A stretch of DNA of 34,366 bases from an uncultured Prevotella sp. GTDB lineage: Bacteria > Bacteroidota > Bacteroidia > Bacteroidales > Bacteroidaceae. A program made the position numbers and the translations under genes. Below, one piece after another: positions 7,688 to 16,607 of this stretch (its first letter is position 1; each line of letters begins with the position of its first letter). The stretch lies in contig CALCHM010000100.1 of NCBI GenBank assembly GCA_937901345.1, positions 1-34,366 on the forward strand, in the 5' to 3' direction. The notes below the pieces were generated by a model. It was not told where the DNA came from, made no database searches, and was given only the letters and a program-made list of their open reading frames with translations.

Positions 7688-10600
7688 ATGCAACTCAGCG
7701 CTCTTCTCCCGAGATTTCAAAAACATCCACAAGTAAAGGCACTCACGCGCCTCATTGACGAACGCCACCCCTCTGTATTCTGTGAGGGTATGCACGCGTC
7801 TGCCGCCCCCGTTTGCTTTGCTGCCGCAGCGATGCAAACGGGGCGTAAGTGTGTGTATATGGTTGTACTTAATGATGAGGAAGAAGCAGGTTATTTCTAT
7901 CACGACTTGCTGCAACTCGTAGGAGAAGAACACGCTTTATTTCTCCCCTCTGGTTACAGACGTGCCATAAAATATGGACAGCGAGATGCCGCGAATGAAA
8001 TTCTGCGCACAGACGTAATCAGTCGCCTTTCAAGTTATGCAGGCGACAGTCCACTGTTCGTTGTTTCATTCCCGACGGCTTTGGCTGAACGTGTAGCATC
8101 TGGCGAAACATTGAAAGAAAATACCATTGAAATTGCAGAAGGTAAGGAATACGACGTGACAGAACTGACGAACCGTCTTAAAGACCTAGGATTCCATCGC
8201 CGTGATTATGTTTACGAACCGGGTGAATATGCCGTTCGTGGTAGTATTGTCGACATCTTTTCATTTTCGGGAGAATTACCTTATCGTCTTGACTTCTTTG
8301 GCGACGAAGTAGATTCAATCCGCACTTTTGAGGTACAAACCCAACTCTCTAAGGAGCGCAAAAAGGTGGTGAAGATTGTACCCGAAATAGAAAAGACGAG
8401 CAGCAATCTCGTGCCCTTCCCTGCCCTACTTCCTGCTGGTTCATGCCTACTCACTCGCGACTTCTTCTTCATTGGCGAACGCATTGATGCCACGTATAAC
8501 GAGGGATTTGCAGAACAAGCAATCATCGAGCGTGAAGCGACCTCAGAAATGGACGCGGCAGAAATCCGCAAACGCTTCCGTAGCGAATTTATCTTGGCAA
8601 ACGGTGCCGCAGTACTCAGAGAATTGTCGAGATGCCAACGCTTGGAGTTTGGCAATAAACCCAGTACTACGCCCAATGCGATTGTACATTTCGACATAAA
8701 AATCCAACCTTTATTTCACAAGAATTTTGACCTTCTCCGTGCAACACTCGGACAACTAAAGGCAGACGGTTATGACCTCCACATTCTCGCTGATAGCGAG
8801 AAGCAAACAGAGCGTCTGCATTCTATCTTTGAGGACATGGAGAAAGCGCTCACCTTTACCCCTATCCTTCACACGCTTCACGAGGGATTCATCGATGAAA
8901 CGTTACGCATAGTCCTATTTACCGACCACCAGATATTCGACCGTTTCCATAAGTACAACCTTAAGAGCGACCGTGCTCGCAACGGGAAACTAGCACTCAC
9001 GCTAAAGGAACTCATGCAGTTTGAACCGGGCGATTATGTGGTACACGTAGATCACGGCGTTGGTCAGTTTGCAGGATTGGTGCGTATGCCTGGCGCAAAT
9101 GGTGAACAACAAGAACTTATTAAGTTGGTGTACAAAAACGACGACGTGGTATTCGTTTCCATTCACTCGCTTCATAAAGTATCGAAGTACAAAGGGAAAG
9201 AAGGCGAACCACCTCGTTTGAGCCATCTCGGCACTGGCGCTTGGGAAAAACTCAAGGATCGCACGAAGAAGAAGATTAAAGACATCGCCCGCGACCTCAT
9301 CCGCCTCTATGCCCAGCGTAAGGAGCAGCAGGGATTCGCCTTCAGCGCTGATAGTTTCATGCAACAGGAACTTGAGGCCAGTTTTGCTTACGAAGACACC
9401 CCCGACCAACTAAAAGTGACGCAGGAAGTGAAGGCAGACATGGAACAGCAGCGCCCCATGGACCGCCTCGTATGTGGAGACGTAGGATTTGGCAAAACAG
9501 AAATTGCCATCCGTGCCGCCATGAAAGCAGCTGCCGATAACAAGCAAGTGGCAGTGCTTGTGCCGACTACGGTACTCGCGCTTCAACATTACAAAACCTT
9601 TGCAAAGCGCCTCAAAGATTTCCCTATAAAAGTTGACTACCTCAGTCGTGCTCGCACAACGAAGCAGACAAACGAAATTCTACGCGAACTCGAAGCGGGA
9701 AATATCAATATTATTATTGGCACGCACAAATTGGTTAGCAAGACCGTAAAATTCAAAGATCTCGGACTGCTCATCATTGATGAAGAACAGAAGTTTGGTG
9801 TCAGCGTCAAAGAAAAGCTCCGCCAGATAAAGGTCAACATCGATACACTCACCATGTCGGCAACGCCCATTCCGCGTACGCTCCAATTTTCACTGATGGG
9901 CGCTCGCGACTTTTCGACCATTCAAACGCCACCTCCGAACCGCCACCCCATTCAGACAGAGATTCACTCATTTAATGGTGAGGTCATTGGCGATGCCGTC
10001 AACTTTGAAATGAGTCGCAATGGGCAGGTGTATTTCGTAACACACCGCATTTCTCAGTTGCCCCACTTAAAAGCAATTGTTGAAAAATACGTTCCCGACG
10101 CACATGTTGCCATTGGTCACGGACAGATGCCTCCTGCTGAGTTGGAAAAGATTATCCTCGACTTTGTCAACTACGACTACGACGTACTGATTTCTACCAC
10201 CATCGTAGAGAGCGGCATCGACATCCCCAATGCCAATACTATTATTATTGACAATGCTCACCACTTTGGACTTTCAGATCTTCACCAGATGCGTGGTCGT
10301 GTTGGTCGCTCTAACCGCAAAGCCTTCTGTTATCTCCTGGCACCACCACTCTCAGCACTGCCTGACGACGCACGCCGTCGCTTGCAAGCCATTGAGAATT
10401 TCTCCGATCTCGGAAGCGGTATCCATATAGCAATGCAAGACCTTGACATTCGCGGTGCCGGAAATCTGCTAGGCGCAGAGCAAAGCGGTTTCATCGCAGA
10501 CCTAGGTTATGAAACGTATCAAAAGATACTTGCACAAGCTGTTTCTGAACTAAAGAATGAAGAGTTTGCAGAACTCTACGCAACGGAAAATGGTGTAAAA

Positions 10601-11092
10601 TCAGAACCGAACATCGATGCAGCCCAATTCGTCGATGAATGTAGCATTGAGTGCGACCTGCGTGCCTACTTTCCCGAAACGTATGTGCCAGGCAGTAGCG
10701 AACGCATGCTTCTATATCGCGAACTTGACGGAATCTCAAATGAACAACAGTTGGAAGCATTCCGCCAACGCATGTTTGACCGCTTTGGTCCCTTACCCCT
10801 TGAAGGCGAAGAGTTACTACGCATTCAACCCCTGCGTCGCCTTGGCAAACAACTCGGTGTGGAGCGTATCACGCTTAAGAATGGACGCATGACACTCTAT
10901 TTTGTGAGCAATCCAAAGAGCATGTATTACCAAAGTGAGACCTTCGGAAATGTACTCACTTATGCCGTTCACCACATCAAGCGATGCAAATTCGACGAGC
11001 GAAATGGCAAGCGTAGTCTTACCCTTTATGAAGTGCCAAACGTGAAGGCCGCACTTGCCTTAGTGAAGGAAATCCTTGAACCGCTGGTATAA
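7688..11092 (+). CDS. mfd: Transcription-repair coupling factor
   Basis: This 1134-aa ATP-dependent translocase removes RNA polymerase stalled at DNA damage and recruits UvrA. Domain order: a UvrB-like N-terminal region (about 1-330), a CarD-like RNA-polymerase interaction domain beginning around residue 442 (EPGDYVVHVDHGVGQF), a RecG-like helicase core with Walker A GDVGFGKT (597-604) and Walker B DEEQKFGV (from 698), motif VI HQMRGRVGRS, and a C-terminal TRCF domain that masks the UvrA-binding surface. The length is normal. It lies 21 bp behind the substrate-binding lipoprotein gene. Its 3' side has only a weak hairpin. Confidence 0.98.
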   Translation: MQLSALLPRFQKHPQVKALTRLIDERHPSVFCEGMHASAAPVCFAAAAMQTGRKCVYMVVLNDEEEAGYFYHDLLQLVGEEHALFLPSGYRRAIKYGQRDAANEILRTDVISRLSSYAGDSPLFVVSFPTALAERVASGETLKENTIEIAEGKEYDVTELTNRLKDLGFHRRDYVYEPGEYAVRGSIVDIFSFSGELPYRLDFFGDEVDSIRTFEVQTQLSKERKKVVKIVPEIEKTSSNLVPFPALLPAGSCLLTRDFFFIGERIDATYNEGFAEQAIIEREATSEMDAAEIRKRFRSEFILANGAAVLRELSRCQRLEFGNKPSTTPNAIVHFDIKIQPLFHKNFDLLRATLGQLKADGYDLHILADSEKQTERLHSIFEDMEKALTFTPILHTLHEGFIDETLRIVLFTDHQIFDRFHKYNLKSDRARNGKLALTLKELMQFEPGDYVVHVDHGVGQFAGLVRMPGANGEQQELIKLVYKNDDVVFVSIHSLHKVSKYKGKEGEPPRLSHLGTGAWEKLKDRTKKKIKDIARDLIRLYAQRKEQQGFAFSADSFMQQELEASFAYEDTPDQLKVTQEVKADMEQQRPMDRLVCGDVGFGKTEIAIRAAMKAAADNKQVAVLVPTTVLALQHYKTFAKRLKDFPIKVDYLSRARTTKQTNEILRELEAGNINIIIGTHKLVSKTVKFKDLGLLIIDEEQKFGVSVKEKLRQIKVNIDTLTMSATPIPRTLQFSLMGARDFSTIQTPPPNRHPIQTEIHSFNGEVIGDAVNFEMSRNGQVYFVTHRISQLPHLKAIVEKYVPDAHVAIGHGQMPPAELEKIILDFVNYDYDVLISTTIVESGIDIPNANTIIIDNAHHFGLSDLHQMRGRVGRSNRKAFCYLLAPPLSALPDDARRRLQAIENFSDLGSGIHIAMQDLDIRGAGNLLGAEQSGFIADLGYETYQKILAQAVSELKNEEFAELYATENGVKSEPNIDAAQFVDECSIECDLRAYFPETYVPGSSERMLLYRELDGISNEQQLEAFRQRMFDRFGPLPLEGEELLRIQPLRRLGKQLGVERITLKNGRMTLYFVSNPKSMYYQSETFGNVLTYAVHHIKRCKFDERNGKRSLTLYEVPNVKAALALVKEILEPLV

Positions 11093-11110
11093 AACAAAAC
11101 AGTGATATAA

Positions 11111-11170
11111 GTGGATACAAGAAGCAACTGAGAACTATAATTGCTATCAAAAAGTCTTCTTGTAACCCAC
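11111..11170 (+). terminator. Possible hairpin after mfd
   Basis: CTTCTTGTA (11156-11164) pairs with TACAAGAAG (11116-11124), and the flanking GTGG and CCAC extend the stem around a mismatch or bulge. The loop is about 31 nt and there is no T-run, so termination here is doubtful. Confidence 0.25.
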
Positions 11171-11281
11171 TCTCAATTTACTATTGCACCAAACGGCGTC
11201 ATAAGAACAACAAGCAGTAATTGTACAATTTTAAGTCCTTCACAGCTATCCAAGTTAACATTTCATCCCGTCAAACCTATA

Positions 11282-11313
11282 TTTTTGTTAAAAATTCGCC
11301 ATTTTAACAAAAA
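11282..11313. promoter_or_regulatory. Perfect inverted repeat upstream of the rprX promoter
   Basis: A 12-bp perfect inverted repeat (11282-11293 with 11302-11313; arms TTTTTGTTAAAA and its complement) has an 8-bp centre. It ends 13 bp before the -33 box of the rprX promoter, where an operator or activator site would lie. It could also form an AT-rich terminator-like hairpin for mfd. The sequence does not distinguish the two. Confidence 0.55.
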
Positions 11314-11326
11314 AGCGAGTTAAAAT

Positions 11327-11357
11327 TTTGCTGTATAATTTTTGCCGTATACTTTTG
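11327..11357 (+). promoter_or_regulatory. rprX promoter (TTTG-N19-TACTTTTG), probably leaderless
   Basis: TTTG at 11327-11330 and TACTTTTG at 11350-11357 are exactly 19 bp apart, a perfect match to the Bacteroidota consensus. Only four bases (CCGT) separate the -7 box from the ATG at 11362, so transcription should begin at or within a few bases of the start codon. Confidence 0.8.
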
Positions 11358-11361
11358 CCGT

Positions 11362-12894
11362 ATGAAAAAGAAAACGATACACCTAATCGCCGTTCTTTGG
11401 GGTGTTGCCATCGTCATGCTGATAGGATTACAAATTTATTATTACTATCAAGTGCATGAAATGCGCAAGGAGCAGTTTAACGAATCTGTACACAGAAGTC
11501 TGTTCCGAACGGTACGCCGCATTGAAATGAATGCCACGGAACGTGCACTTGAGAGAATCGTGCTTGGAAAGGAAAACAATGAGATCACCAACTCAGCATC
11601 CCAATATAGCACACAATTCTCTGACCGACTTCATAAGAGTAAAGACTCTTTAAGTTATCTGCCCAGCATTCCCATCTCAGACTTTGAAACAAAAATACCG
11701 CTCACGGGAATATCCCTGCGAAACATGCAGCGCCAACGCAGTTCGCAATCTGAGATGAAACGCAAACTTCGCGAGCGCTATTTGCAACAACGATCTTTAG
11801 TTAACGAAGTGGTGGTCTCTATGCTTTATGAAGCCGACCATCAACCTCCTGAAAAACGCATCGACTTTGTTGAACTTGACAGACTGCTACGCTATTACCT
11901 AAGCAATAACGGAGTGGAAATACCTTATCACCTCAGAGTGACAACGAATGACGGAAAGGAAATCTTCAGATGTTGCGACTACGACGCCAAGGGAGAAGAA
12001 AACGACTACACGCAGGTGCTTTTTGCCAACGAGTCTCCTCTCCACATGGCAACGATTCACATCCATTTCCCCGATTTTCAGCGCTACGTATTCTCTTCCA
12101 TCAAGTTCATGATTCCCGCAATCATGTTTACCGTAATGCTCTTCTTCATTTTCTGTATCACCGTTTGGCTCTTCCACCGCCAACGCCGTATGTCAGAGAT
12201 TAAGACAGACTTTATCAACAACATGACACACGAATTTAAAACGCCATTGTCAACTCTCTCGCTTGCCGCGCAGATGCTCAACGACCCCTCGGTGGGAAAA
12301 AGCGATGCGATGTTAAAACACATTACCGGCATCATTAGCGACGAGACCAAGCGATTGAGATTCCAAGTTGAAAAAGTGTTGCAGATATCCATGTTTGAAA
12401 ACAAGGGAGAAACGTTCAAACGCAAAAACATAGATGCACATATTATAATTGACGATGTGGTCAACGTTTTCCGACTCAAAACAGAAAGTCTCGGCGGACA
12501 AATCATCACACGCCTTAATGCAACAAACACCATTCTTTTGGCCGATGAAATGCACTTCACCAACGTGCTCTTCAACCTGCTTGACAACGCCATTAAATAC
12601 AAGCGCAACGATGTTACCCCCGAACTAACCATCGAAACGGAAAACACTAGCAACAAACTGCGCATCAGCATTGCTGACAACGGCATTGGCATCAAGAAGG
12701 AAGACTTGAAAAAGATTTTTGAGAAATTCTTCCGCGTTCACACGGGCAACCGTCACGACGTTAAAGGATTCGGACTCGGACTCTGCTACGTTAAGAACGT
12801 CATTAAAAATCATAAGGGAACCATACAAGCGGAAAGCACCTTAGGAAAGGGCACTAAGTTTGTAATTGAGTTACCGCTTATCGATAACAATTAA
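11362..12894 (+). CDS. rprX: Sensor histidine kinase, RprX-type
   Basis: A 510-aa membrane sensor kinase. A transmembrane helix (about 7-28) is followed by a periplasmic sensor region (about 29-245) and a second transmembrane helix (about 249-272). The kinase core has the H-box NNMTHEFKTPLS with phospho-acceptor His290, the N-box NLLDNAIKY with Asn409, the G1 box DNGIGI from Asp439, the F-box FEKFFR, and the G2 box GFGLGLCYV. The layout and the linked regulator match the RprX/RprY pair of Bacteroides fragilis. The signal sensed cannot be read from the sequence. A 139-bp gap separates it from rprY. Confidence 0.88.
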   Translation: MKKKTIHLIAVLWGVAIVMLIGLQIYYYYQVHEMRKEQFNESVHRSLFRTVRRIEMNATERALERIVLGKENNEITNSASQYSTQFSDRLHKSKDSLSYLPSIPISDFETKIPLTGISLRNMQRQRSSQSEMKRKLRERYLQQRSLVNEVVVSMLYEADHQPPEKRIDFVELDRLLRYYLSNNGVEIPYHLRVTTNDGKEIFRCCDYDAKGEENDYTQVLFANESPLHMATIHIHFPDFQRYVFSSIKFMIPAIMFTVMLFFIFCITVWLFHRQRRMSEIKTDFINNMTHEFKTPLSTLSLAAQMLNDPSVGKSDAMLKHITGIISDETKRLRFQVEKVLQISMFENKGETFKRKNIDAHIIIDDVVNVFRLKTESLGGQIITRLNATNTILLADEMHFTNVLFNLLDNAIKYKRNDVTPELTIETENTSNKLRISIADNGIGIKKEDLKKIFEKFFRVHTGNRHDVKGFGLGLCYVKNVIKNHKGTIQAESTLGKGTKFVIELPLIDNN

Positions 12895-13033
12895 ACACGA
12901 TATTCAAAACAAGCCCAGAAAAACAAACAATTAGCACAAACGACAAACAACTAACAACAAACGAAAAACACAACAAGCAGATTTTATTCCTTAATCTAAC
13001 TTCCTATTGTTAAACAAAATCACTAAAACTATT

Positions 13034-13735
13034 ATGGACGAAAAGAAAAAGATTCTTCTTTGTGAAGACGACGAAAACCTCGGCATGTTGCTCCGTGAAT
13101 ACCTCAATGCAAAGGGATTTAACACTACACTCTGCGCTGATGGTGAGTTGGGTTATCAAGCCTTTGTGAAAGATAAATTTGACCTTTGTGTATTCGACGT
13201 AATGATGCCACGCAAAGATGGTTTCACGCTGGCAAAAGAAATTAAGCAATTGAATAAGGACGTGCCCATCATCTTCCTTACTGCACGCAACATGAAGGAG
13301 GACGTATATCTCGGATTTGAACTCGGCGCTGACGACTATCTCACCAAACCCTTCTCTATGGAGGAACTCACCTATCGTATTGAAGCCGTTATACGCAGAA
13401 GTTCTAAACTCAAAAACAAAGAACGCACCTCTTACAAAATAGGAGATTTTGAGTTTGAAACACAGAAGCAGACCCTTACGTTCAAGGATGGCGAACCCAT
13501 CAAACTTACCACGAAGGAAAGCGAATTGCTCGCGCTGCTCTGCATGAATGTTGGCGAAATTCTTCAACGCGACTATGCGCTGAAAACCATCTGGGTTGAC
13601 GATAACTACTTCAACGCACGCTCCATGGACGTTTACATCACGAAACTCCGCAAACACCTCAAGAACGACCCCAAGGTGGAAATCATCAATGTGCACGGCA
13701 AGGGTTACAAACTCATTGCCCCTGAATTTGAATAA
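13034..13735 (+). CDS. rprY: OmpR-family response regulator, RprY-type
   Basis: The 233-aa protein has a receiver domain (about 5-120) with acidic pocket EDDEN (11-15), phospho-acceptor Asp55 in VFDVMMP, Thr in FLTARN, and the switch lysine in TKPFSMEE. A winged-helix DNA-binding domain (about 135-230) contains KLTTKESELLALL and YITKLRKHL. It closely resembles RprY of Bacteroides, the partner of the preceding kinase. The start at 13034 (MDEKKK) is preferred over an in-frame ATG at 13007 because family members begin MDEK. The next gene starts 3 bp after its stop, so they form an operon. Confidence 0.9.
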   Translation: MDEKKKILLCEDDENLGMLLREYLNAKGFNTTLCADGELGYQAFVKDKFDLCVFDVMMPRKDGFTLAKEIKQLNKDVPIIFLTARNMKEDVYLGFELGADDYLTKPFSMEELTYRIEAVIRRSSKLKNKERTSYKIGDFEFETQKQTLTFKDGEPIKLTTKESELLALLCMNVGEILQRDYALKTIWVDDNYFNARSMDVYITKLRKHLKNDPKVEIINVHGKGYKLIAPEFE

Positions 13736-13738
13736 GCA

Positions 13739-14443
13739 ATGAATATTACGACAAAGATTTACAACTCACTTGCTTCAATCCTCATGCTTGGCATCGTGTC
13801 GCCCATCTTTTGCGCATGCGAGGACGAAGACACTTATGCCGAAATGCGCAAAACGGAAGGGGCACAGATTTCAAACTTCTTGAACTACGGAACGAAAGTC
13901 GTAGATAAAGAGACGGGCGACATCACCCTGGAAGTCAAAGCGCCCATTAAGGTGATTTCTGAAACGGAATTCTACGCCAACGACACAACGACCAACGTGG
14001 CCGATAATGAGTACGTGCTCCTTTCTGGGTCGGGTGTTTACATGCAGATTCTCCGAGAAGGAACAGGCGAACGCTTGCAAGATGGCGAGTCGGCAACAGT
14101 AATTTGTCGCCACCTTGAATTTAATATTGCAGGCGACTCCATTCAAAGTTCCAATTTGGAATCTGCCGCAACTGAAATTTATCCTGACCGCATGACCGTT
14201 CAAAAGAACTACGGCACCATCACGGCCTCCTTCAGCAGCGGTTTGATGAGCAACCTCTACGGGTCATCGGTTCCCTCGGGATGGATTCTCCCCTTGCAGT
14301 TCATCAAGTTGGGACGACAGAGTTCTCCCGACGGAGAAGTAGCGAAAGTGCGCATCATCGTTCCCAGCACAGAAGGACAAAAGGATGCCATGAACGGCGT
14401 ATACCCTTGCTTCTATGAAATAACCTATACCAAGGGAAGATAG
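13739..14443 (+). CDS. DUF4827-like lipoprotein, FKBP-type fold
   Basis: A 234-aa secreted protein with a signal peptide (hydrophobic residues 8-25) ending in a lipobox-like FCAC (acylated Cys27). It continues EDEDTYAEMRKTEGAQI, typical of DUF4827 lipoproteins. The middle part (MQILREGTGERLQDGE) resembles peptidyl-prolyl isomerase domains of the FKBP type, where this family is usually placed. Catalytic activity cannot be judged from the sequence. It starts 3 bp after rprY, so it is translated with the regulator and may be linked to its envelope role, which is inference. Confidence 0.7.
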   Translation: MNITTKIYNSLASILMLGIVSPIFCACEDEDTYAEMRKTEGAQISNFLNYGTKVVDKETGDITLEVKAPIKVISETEFYANDTTTNVADNEYVLLSGSGVYMQILREGTGERLQDGESATVICRHLEFNIAGDSIQSSNLESAATEIYPDRMTVQKNYGTITASFSSGLMSNLYGSSVPSGWILPLQFIKLGRQSSPDGEVAKVRIIVPSTEGQKDAMNGVYPCFYEITYTKGR

Positions 14444-14473
14444 CAGCAGGTTCACCACTACATTTCTCTAAAA

Positions 14474-14509
14474 AGAGGGCGTGTCGAAGGTTATTTTGAC
14501 ATGCCCTCT
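14474..14509. terminator. Hairpin after the DUF4827-like gene
   Basis: A 12-bp stem with one G-T pair (14474-14485 with 14498-14509) and a 12-nt loop. On the plus strand it is followed by A-rich sequence rather than T's. A T-run is found only in the minus orientation, so it is an atypical terminator or a structural element. Confidence 0.45.
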
Positions 14510-14549
14510 AAAATTCAACAAGTAAGCATACAAACCGTTATTCACTCTT

Positions 14550-15149
14550 ATGAAAAAGACATTCATTCCAGCATTACTCGCCGTTGCAACAGCGTTTCTA
14601 CATGTTAGTTGTGGCGGAACAAACGCAAATGCTCCTGAAAGTGCAGAAGTTCAAGACACGCTCAGCGCTGTATCACCCGACACCATTGTTTACGAACACG
14701 ACTACATCGTAAAAGTGGGCGACACGGCTCCTGACTTTTCACTGCCCATGACCGATGGTTCAACATTTACGCTTTCCGAACATCGCGGCAAGGTGGTCAT
14801 GCTTCAGTTTACAGCAAGTTGGTGTGGCATTTGCCGCAAGGAGATGCCGCATATCGAGCGTGAGATTTGGCAACGTCATAAAGACAATGAGGCATTCGTT
14901 CTCGTAGGTGTTGACCGCGAAGAAACGAAGGACGTGGTTGACGCCTACACACAGAAAGTTGGAACAACCTACCCCATGGCGCTCGACACCGCCGCAAATG
15001 CCTTTGCGAGTTATGTGCTACGCCAATCGGGCATTACACGCAACGTACTCATCGATAGAGACGGAAAAATCGTAAAACTCACACGCAGATTTGAAGAAAC
15101 GGAATTCAAGGATCTCGTGCAAACAATTGACAGTTTGCTGAATAAGTAA
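14550..15149 (+). CDS. TlpA/ResA-like thioredoxin-fold lipoprotein
   Basis: The 199-aa protein has a signal peptide and lipobox LHVSC (acylated Cys21), an acidic linker to about residue 50, then a thioredoxin-like domain. VGDTAPDFSLPM opens the AhpC/TSA-Redoxin fold, WCGIC (Cys92 and Cys95) is the redox-active pair, and GITRNVLIDRDG carries the loop normally containing the cis-proline. Here that position reads Thr-Arg rather than Thr-Pro, a small departure from the family. It probably reduces disulfides of envelope proteins as a membrane-anchored thiol oxidoreductase. It stands alone between two hairpins, 106 bp after the DUF4827-like gene. Confidence 0.88.
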   Translation: MKKTFIPALLAVATAFLHVSCGGTNANAPESAEVQDTLSAVSPDTIVYEHDYIVKVGDTAPDFSLPMTDGSTFTLSEHRGKVVMLQFTASWCGICRKEMPHIEREIWQRHKDNEAFVLVGVDREETKDVVDAYTQKVGTTYPMALDTAANAFASYVLRQSGITRNVLIDRDGKIVKLTRRFEETEFKDLVQTIDSLLNK

Positions 15150-15169
15150 AACATCATGTATAACAGAAC

Positions 15170-15209
15170 AACTGCGACATGCTCCAAGAAGTTGGGACAT
15201 GTCGCAGTT
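15170..15209 (+). terminator. Long hairpin after the TlpA-like gene
   Basis: A 12-bp perfect stem (15170-15181 with 15198-15209) continues inward after a mismatch as a second short stem capped by GAAG. A short T-run follows. It lies 21 bp after the stop codon. Confidence 0.75.
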
Positions 15210-15303
15210 TGTGTATCACTCGGGAAGGTCAAAGGATGCAAACACAGACATTTCTCGGCACACACTCATCTGCAACTGAAGTATTCCAACCATCTCCCAA
15301 CCT

Positions 15304-15711
15304 TCGGCGACTCCTCGCCGATCTGCTTTTAAAATCAAAAGTGCCTCGGCGACCCCTCGCCGACCTGCTTTCAAAATCAAAAGTACCTCGGCGACCCCTC
15401 GCCGACCTGCTTTCAAAATCAAAAATGCCTCGGCGACCCCTCGCCGACCTGCTTTCAAAATTAAAAGTGCCTCGGCGACCCCTCGCCGACATACTTTTAA
15501 AATCAAAAGCGCCTCGGCGACCCCTCGCCGACATACTTTCAAAATCAAAAGTGCCTCGGCGACCCCTCGCCGACATACTTTCAAAATCAAAAGCGCCTCG
15601 GCGACCCCTCGCCGACATACTTTTAAAATCAAAAGTGCCTCGGCGACCCCTCGCCGACATACTTTTAAAATCAAAAGTAGGTCGGCGAGGGGGCGCCGAC
15701 CTAGTTCAAAA
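15304..15711. repeat. Ten-unit 42-bp tandem array with REP-like palindromes
   Basis: Units begin at 15304, 15346, 15388, 15430, 15472, 15514, 15556, 15598, 15640 and 15682, with an exact 42-bp period and no indels. Each carries a GC-rich palindrome (TCGGCGA, CCCC loop, TCGCCGA) followed by a 24-bp AT-rich spacer containing CTTTT and AAAAG arms. Spacer variants (CCTGC versus CATAC) split the array into blocks of four and five, suggesting block duplication. The last unit differs: its palindrome is extended to 10 bp (15678-15687 with 15694-15703) and its loop is the reverse complement type, AGGGGG. The array lies between convergent genes. Open frames through it reflect only the three-divisible period. 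Confidence 0.97.
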
Positions 15712-15749
15712 ATGCACTTGGGTTAAGTTTAACCTTTACAAAAGAGAGA

Positions 15750-16505
15750 TTATTCAAAGAAATGCTCCATGAACACGAGTGAAAGGAAACCCAGCAACAG
15801 CGCATACGTAGCAGACTTTTGATAACCATGAGCATGCGTCTCGGGAATCATTTCATCGCTAACAACGTAGAGCATGGCACCTCCAGCAAACGCAAGCATT
15901 GCCGGAAGCAACAATTGCGAAATGGCGCCTGCAGCGTAACCTATCCATACGCCAACAATCTCTAAACCGCCGATGGCAAGAGAAATCAAGAGCGTGCGCC
16001 AACGGCTTACACCCTGCAGAAGTAGCGGCGAAATCACCACCATGCCCTCGGGGACATTTTGCAACGACAAACCTGCCGTAACGGCCCACGCGTTTGACAC
16101 TTCTTCGGAATTAAAACTGATACCTGCAGCAATGCCTTCGGGCAACTTGTGAAGCGCAATCGCTAACACGAAAAGCAACACGCGATTGAGCGAAGCATTC
16201 GTGGCATGCTGTTCAGGTTCAAGTCCTGTAAGATGATGAAGGTGGGGAGTTACATGGTCTAAAAGGTTTAGAAAAAGCGCTCCCACGAAAACACCAACAA
16301 CAATCATCCACCACCCACTCAGTGTAACGGCTTCACTTGCTGGAAGAATTAACCCTACAATAGAAGCGGCAAGCATGACTCCGGCACAATAACCCATCAC
16401 GGTGTCGTTCCAACGATGCGGAAGTTCCTTAATGAGAAACCCCAACAGCGAACCTATAAGCGAAGCGCAACAAAGAGCCAACGCACTGATCCAAACAGAT
16501 TGCAT
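15750..16505 (-). CDS. ZIP-family metal transporter
   Basis: A 251-aa inner-membrane protein with eight hydrophobic segments, typical of ZupT-like ZIP importers for zinc and related divalent metals. The metal site is seen in TM4 as HKLPEGIAAG (His119, Glu123) and in TM5 as SLQNVPEGMVV (Asn150, Glu153). A His-rich cytoplasmic loop (HVTPHLHHL, about 84-92) precedes TM4. The start at 16505 (MQSVWIS) is chosen because the upstream 22 in-frame codons fall in an inverted repeat and are not membrane-like. The gene follows the amylase gene in the same direction, with a repeat-bearing gap of 102 bp. Confidence 0.9.
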   Translation of the reverse strand: MQSVWISALALCCASLIGSLLGFLIKELPHRWNDTVMGYCAGVMLAASIVGLILPASEAVTLSGWWMIVVGVFVGALFLNLLDHVTPHLHHLTGLEPEQHATNASLNRVLLFVLAIALHKLPEGIAAGISFNSEEVSNAWAVTAGLSLQNVPEGMVVISPLLLQGVSRWRTLLISLAIGGLEIVGVWIGYAAGAISQLLLPAMLAFAGGAMLYVVSDEMIPETHAHGYQKSATYALLLGFLSLVFMEHFFE

Positions 16506-16529
16506 AAAAGGGAAAGGTTTTGAAATTCT

Positions 16530-16595
16530 AAGGTTTTGAGATTTTAAGACGCTCCAGACACAACGTTCCATGCAACCTTATAATCTCAAAACCTT
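16530..16595. repeat. 19-bp inverted repeat between amylase and ZIP genes
   Basis: Arms 16530-16548 (AAGGTTTTGAGATTTTAAG) and 16577-16595 are complementary at 18 of 19 positions around a 28-bp centre. Related AGGTTTTGAG/TTTTAAG sequences occur near 21165 and 28385, so this is one copy of a dispersed family. It could act as a transcription attenuator between the two minus-strand genes. Confidence 0.8.
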
Positions 16596-16607
16596 ACAAA
16601 CGTTTAA

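Noticed and set aside
15304..15711. CRISPR array
   Set aside because: The palindromes are regularly spaced, but the intervening 24-bp segments are nearly identical rather than unique, and no cas genes are present.
15179..15772. Repetitive open frames on both strands through the 42-bp array
   Set aside because: Frames stay open only because each unit is 42 bp. The peptides (such as PRRPLADLLSKSK) are simple translations of the palindrome, with no start signal or homology.
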